Source: Mantis religiosa
Lineage: Eukaryota > Arthropoda > Insecta > Mantodea > Mantidae
Direction of reading: 5' to 3'
Assembly (NCBI GenBank): GCA_030765055.1
Contig: CM060955.1
Span: forward strand, 156,236,006 to 156,300,005
Length of the DNA stretch: 64,000 bases
Shown: positions 59,451 to 64,000 of the stretch, piece by piece
How positions within the stretch are numbered: the stretch's first letter is position 1
Layout: each line of letters starts with the position of its first letter
Notes under the pieces: generated by a model
The model's input: the letters and a program-made list of their open reading frames with translations, nothing else
Told to the model about the DNA's origin: nothing
Databases searched by the model: none
Program-made: the position numbers and the translations under genes

Positions 59451-62400
59451 CGACGGTGGTCTGGAAACTTTCCGACCTAATAAAGATACATCTTATCAGA
59501 TTATCTTTATGTTTATTTTTCAACATAGTCTCCTTGTAATTCTACACACTTCTCCCAGCGATGCTCCCATCTCTGTAACCCGTCCAAATAGCACTCGGCG
59601 TTTTTCAACATAGTCTCCTTGTAATTCTACACACTTCTCCCAGCGATGCTCCCATCTCTGTAACCCGTCCAAATAGTACTCGGCGTTTTACAACATAGTC
59701 TCCTTGTAACTCTACACACTTCTCCCAGCGATGCCCCCATCTCTGTAACCCGTCCAAATAGTGCTCGGCGTTTTTCAACATAGTCTCCTTCTAGCTCTAC
59801 ACACTTCTCCCAGCGATGTTCCCATCTCTGTAACCCGTCCAAATAGTGCTCGGCGTTTTTCAACATAGTCTCCTTCTAGCTCTACACACTTCTCCCAGCG
59901 ATGCCCCCATCTCTGTAACCCGTCCAAATAGTGCTCGGCGTTTTTCAACATAGTCTCCTTCTAGCTCTACACACTTCTCCCAGCGATGCCCCCATCTCTG
60001 TAACCCGCCCAAATAGTACTCGGCGTTTTTCAACATAGTCTCCTTGTAACTCTACACACTTCTCCCAGCGATGCTCCCATCTCTGTAACACGTCCAAATA
60101 GTACTCGGCGTTTTACAACATAGTCTCCTTGTAACTCTACACACTTCTCCCAGCGATGTTCCCATCTCTGTAACCCGTCCAAATAGTACTCGGCGTTTTT
60201 CAACATAGTCTCCTTGTAACTCTACACACTTCTCCCAGCGATGTTCCCATCTCTGTAACCCGTCCAAATAGTACTCGGCGTTTTACAACATAGTCTCCTT
60301 GTAACTCTACACACTTCTCCTAGCGATGTTCCCATCTCTGTAACCCGTCCAAATAGTACTCGGCGTTTTACAACATAGTCTCCTTGTAACTCTACACACT
60401 TCTCCCAGCGATGTTCCCATCTCTGTAACCCGTCCAAATAGTACTCGGCGTTTTTCAACATAGTCTCCTTGTAATTCTACACACTTCTCCTAGCGATGTT
60501 CCCATCTCTGTAACCCGTCCAAATAGTACTCGGCGTTTTTCAACATAGTCTCCTTGTAACTCTACACACTTCTCCCAGCGATGCTCTCATCTCTGTAACC
60601 CGTCCAAATAGTACTCGGCGTTTTACAACATAGTCTCCTTGTAACTCTACACACTTCTCCTAGCGATGTTCCCATCTCTGTAACCCGTCCAAATAGTACT
60701 CGGCGTTTTACAACATAGTCTCCTTGTAACTCTACACACTTCTCCCAGCGATGTTCCCATCTCTGTAACCCGTCCAAATAGTACTCGGCGTTTTACAACA
60801 TAGTCTCCTTGTAATTCTACACACTTCTCCTAGCGATGTTCCCATTTCTGTAACCCGTCCAAATAGTACTCGGCGTTTTTCAACATAGTCTCCTTGTAAC
60901 TCTACACACTTCTCCCAGCGATGCTCTCATCTCTGTAACCCGTCCAAATAGTACTCGGCGTTTTACAACATAGTCTCCTTGTAACTCTACACACTTCTCC
61001 CATCGATGTTCCCATCTCTGTAAGCCGTCCAAATAGTACTCGGCGTTTTACAACATAGTCTCCTTGTAACTCTACACACTTCTCCCAGCGATGCCCCCAT
61101 CTCTGTAACCCGTCCAAATAGTACTCGGCGTTTTTTAACATAGTCTCTTTATGACTCCACACACTTCTCCCAGCGATGTTCCCATTTCTGTAACCCGTCC
61201 AAATAGTACTCGGCGTTTTTAACATAGTCTCCTTGTAGCTCTACACACTACTCCCAGCTTGTTCCCATCTCTGTAACCCGTCCAAATAGTACTCGACGTT
61301 TTTCAGCATAGTCTCCTTGTAACTCTACACACTTCTCCCAGCAATGCTCCCATCTCTGTAACCCGCCCAAATAGTACTCGGGGTTTTTCAACATAGTCTC
61401 CTTGTAGCTCTACACACTTCTCCCAGCGATGCTCCCATCTCTGTAACCCGCCCAAATAGTAGTCGGCGTTTTTCAACATAGTCTCCTTGTAACTCTACAC
61501 ACTTCTCCCAGCGATGCTCCCATCTCTGTAACCCGCCCAAATAGTACTCGGCGTTTTTCAACATACTCTCATTGTAACTCTACACACTTCTCCCAGCGAT
61601 GCTCCCATCTTTGTAACCCGTCGAAATAGTACTCGGCGTTTTTCAACATAGTCTCCTTGTAACTCTACACACTTCTCCCAGCGATGTTCCCATCTCTGTA
61701 ACCCGTCCAAATAGTACTCGGCGTTTTTTAACATAGTCTCCTTGTAACTCTACACAGTTCTCCCAGCGATGTTCTCATCTCTGTAACCCGTCCAAATAGT
61801 ACTCGGCGTTTTTCAACATGGACTTCTTGTAACTCTACACACTTCTCCCAGCGATGTTCCCATCTCTGTAACCCGTCGAAATAGTACTCGGCGTTTTTCA
61901 ACATAGTCTCCTTGTAACTCTACACACTTCTCCCAGCGATGCTTCCTTCTCTGTAACCCGTCCAAATAGTACTCGGCGTTTTTCTCTGTTAAACAGTTGT
62001 TCACGAAGGTGATTGTCTCCTCATTTGACGAAAATGTCTGTCCTCCTAGCTCAATTTTCAGATAAGGGAACAAAAAGAAGTCACTTGGGGCTAGTTGTGG
62101 TGAGTAAGGTGGATGGTCAAGCAGTTCAATCAGCAATTCATGAATTTTCGCCATTGCAACCGCTGAGGTGTGACACGGTGCGTTGTCTTGGTGAAACCGG
62201 GTTTTCTTTTTCTGCAAATGTGGCCGTTTTCCTGCAAGATCTGCCCTCAGCTTATCAAGTAATGATGCGTAGTATGCTCCTATAATGGTTTTTGCTTTTT
62301 GAAGATAATCGATTAAAATAACTCGACAACTATCCTAAAAAACAGTCGGCATCACTTTCCCAGCCGAAAAAATACAGTTTTCCCCCTTTTTTGAGCCGGT

Positions 62401-63098
62401 TTCCCGTTTGCAGTCCACTGTTTGGACTGTATTTTTGTTTCGGGCGTATAATGCAGTATCCAAGTTTCATCTACAGTAATTAATCGGTGCCAAAACTCTG
62501 ATTTATTTCGCCTAAACTGCGCCAAGAGAGCGTTGGAAATGTTCATTTGAACACGTTTTTGTTCTAACGTGAGCAAACGGGGCACCTAACGCGCGGACAG
62601 CTTTCTCATGTCTAAATGTTGATATAATATGTGACAAACACCTTCTTTTGACATGTTCATAGACTCTTATATCTCTCCTACTTTAATTCGGCGGACGTCT
62701 AGCATCATTTGGTGAGCTTTGGCGATGATTTCTTCGGTAGATGCAGTTTTTCAACGTCCCGAACGTTCATCGCCTCCCAAGGTCTTACGTTCACGTTTAA
62801 ATTCAGCTGCCCAAAATTTCACTGTGGTAAATGATGGTGCAGAGTCCCCATACGCAGAATCCAACCCATCTTTGATTTTCGTAGGCGTATTGCCTTTCCA
62901 AAACAAATATTTAATGACAGCTCGGTATTCGATGGTATCTATTTTCATTTCAAAAGACTGTTATATAACAACTGAGCGCCCAAAATGGCTGAAACTTTGG
63001 TGAGTAAATATCAACAGATGAACAACTAAATTCACTAGCTTTTGTTTATGAGTGCTACCATCTTCATGTTGAGGTCGGAAACTTTTAGACCACACTGG
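59451..63098 (-). mobile_element. Mariner family E, expanded to 3.65 kb by an internal array
   Basis: Ends share GTGGTCT-AA-TTTCCGACCT in inverted orientation and are flanked by TA (59449-59450, 63099-63100). On the minus strand the transposase starts at ATG 62948 (IEYRAVIKYLFWKGNTPTK, then FWAAEFKRERKTLGGD), then MPRLLTLEQKRVQMNIS, TVDETWILHYTPETK (Asp 1), FHQDNAPCHTSAVAMAKIHE (Asp 2), PYSPQLAPSDFFLFP (Asp 3), NNCLTEKNAEYYLDGLQ. The true end, CVELQGDYVEK and TAA (59513-59515), lies at the far left next to the terminal repeat. Between the two are about 29 repeat units. Deletions and shifts between 62285 and 62590 also break the frame. Confidence 0.93.
59516..61985 (-). repeat. 85-bp tandem array (about 29 units) from the mariner E coding end
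   Basis: Units recur exactly every 85 bp (59541, 59626 and on). On the minus strand each encodes NAEYYLDGLQRWEHRWEKC and VELQGDYVE, the last codons of the transposase. Because 85 is not a multiple of 3, successive units pass through all three frames. Identity between units is high. The repeat lies wholly inside the mariner. Confidence 0.96.
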
Positions 63099-63479
63099 TA
63101 TGTGTATACCAGAAGATTGGGAAGAAACTTATTCATGACTTAATCCAGTAAAAGTAATAATTATAAAGCACATTTTTTACTTTGTAAGCGTGACTTTAAC
63201 ATTACCCTGGTGGCAGTTCAGATTACGTGGGAAGGTTATTTTCAGTCTTTGGTGAAAGTAGTGAATCTGGTAAAACTGTAATGCCAGTGGGCGAGTTTGT
63301 AAAACATAGTAAAACATAACCTAAGTTACTGTAGCATAGGATATACAAACAAAACAGTTTGTTTATTCTGTGATTCAGTTTTAGCCCCGATCCTAGAAAA
63401 ACCTACCTTTGAAATTGAAGAGTAACACCACTTTTAAAGATTTTCAAAATATTAAGGGTAGTCACGTGAGATGTGAACT

Positions 63480-63790
63480 GTGATGACTGAGCCAAAATCT
63501 GAAGGTAGTAAAATTCATGAGATAAATAAAGTTCTTTGTTTTGTTCTCAGTATAACAGCATCTAACGCCCATATTGAACAAATATTTTCTTTAATGAACA
63601 ACAAATGATCTGATGATAGGAACGTTGTAATGTAAACCTAACAAAAACTGAGTTACAAATTAGTGTCGATTTTGATTACACTTGTCAAGAATTTTTAGAG
63701 CACCCAAAATATGATCGCGAACTTCAAGCAACAAAATGCACTTTCAAGAAAGTTCCATGTGTACTTTGTAATAATGTTGGTTTTTGTGTA
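63480..63790 (+). pseudogene. hAT transposase C-terminal remnant
   Basis: The plus strand reads KVLCFVLSITASNAHIEQIF then SLMNNK, a stop, SDDRN, then after a frame change LTKTELQISVDFDYTCQEFL. The SNA-x-E-x-IFS motif followed by D-R and L--K-EL is the C-terminal dimerisation region of hAT transposases. The rest of the protein is absent. Confidence 0.7.
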
Positions 63791-63794
63791 TATT

Positions 63795-63935
63795 ATGTGC
63801 AACTGAAGCTTTTCTGGCGATGAATATGTTTGACATCTCGGGAAGCAAGCCAGATGAAAAGACGATTAGAAATCGAAGTTTCGGGAGTGTACGTCACTCC
63901 CATCATCAGGATATTTATTAAATGTTATAACCACA
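63795..63935 (+). repeat. Possible Penelope-like element 3' end
   Basis: GAAGCTTTTCTGGCGATGAA is shared with 10652-10672 (GAAGCTTTCCTGGCGACGAA) upstream of the GIY-YIG fragment, and the GTGTACGTCACTCCCATCAT stretch recalls the ends of Penelope-like elements. Tentative. Confidence 0.35.
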
Positions 63936-63952
63936 AAATGTATCAATAAATA

Positions 63953-64000
63953 CAAGAGGCGTCCGGAAAGTAAGTTCTGTTTCAATTTATCTCCGCTGCA
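63953..64000 (+). mobile_element. Start of a further mariner element, cut by the window edge
   Basis: TA then CAAGAGGCGTCCGGAAAG and TAAGTTCTG looks like a mariner terminal repeat. The rest is outside the window. Confidence 0.45.

Noticed and set aside
59627..61225. Several repeated open frames of 71-107 residues on the minus strand
   Set aside because: They cross repeat units in successive frames of the 85-bp array. Only one frame of each unit is the real transposase end.

Overview
The window is animal nuclear DNA, almost certainly from an insect with a large, repeat-rich genome; a cockroach or termite is my impression, not something the sequence proves. It is AT-rich, has no operons, and is packed with mariner copies, non-LTR retrotransposon 3' ends, solo LTRs, several tRNA-headed SINE families and long tandem arrays. 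I found one convincing host gene: two minus-strand exons of a lysosomal glucosylceramidase (GBA-like), a signal-peptide exon at 12649-12709 and the N-terminal cysteine-rich exon at 6147-6362, with matching phase-1 GTAAGT donors. Its 6.3 kb first intron is filled with transposons; the catalytic exons should lie to the left of the window.

Layout. 1-2210: 3' end of a Ty3/gypsy element (RNase H, integrase, 3' LTR). 2.2-6.1 kb: retroelement fragments and a Jockey-type pseudogene split by a SINE. 6.1-12.7 kb: the GBA-like exons and an intron holding a mariner, two solo LTRs with 4-bp target duplications, a Penelope-like GIY-YIG fragment and a non-LTR fragment. 13.2-15.6 kb: 108-bp satellite. 16-26 kb: four mariner copies or fragments, SINEs and retroelement pieces. 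26.4-31.4 kb: 91-bp satellite between SINE copies, a 390-bp AAT array and more 108-bp satellite. 32.7-34.5 kb: transposon-derived coding remnants. 35.5-37.8 kb: inverted 108-bp array. 38.5-44.8 kb: retroelement pseudogenes, an LTR, a 162-bp array and a pogo/Tigger-like remnant. 45.5-55.8 kb: SINEs, degenerate transposases and nested DNA transposons. 55.8-58.2 kb: 516-bp TTA array and a Jockey element interrupted by an I-like element. 59.4-63.1 kb: a mariner swollen to 3.65 kb by an internal 85-bp array. 63.4-64 kb: hAT and Penelope-like fragments and the start of another mariner.

Main theme. Every complex tandem array here can be traced to the inside of a mobile element seen in the same window: the 108-bp arrays to the body of SINE-B, the 91-bp array to the leader of SINE-C, the 85-bp array to the last codons of a mariner transposase, and the 162-bp array to the C-terminal codons of a pogo/Tigger-like transposase. 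I regard this repeated birth of satellites from transposons as the most interesting feature. Family names rest on motifs and recall, not on database searches.

Labels used: SINE-A to SINE-E are tRNA-headed families named only for this window; mariner families are A (three copies plus a fragment), B, C, D and E; element X is a small Tc1/mariner-like element nested in a family C mariner.
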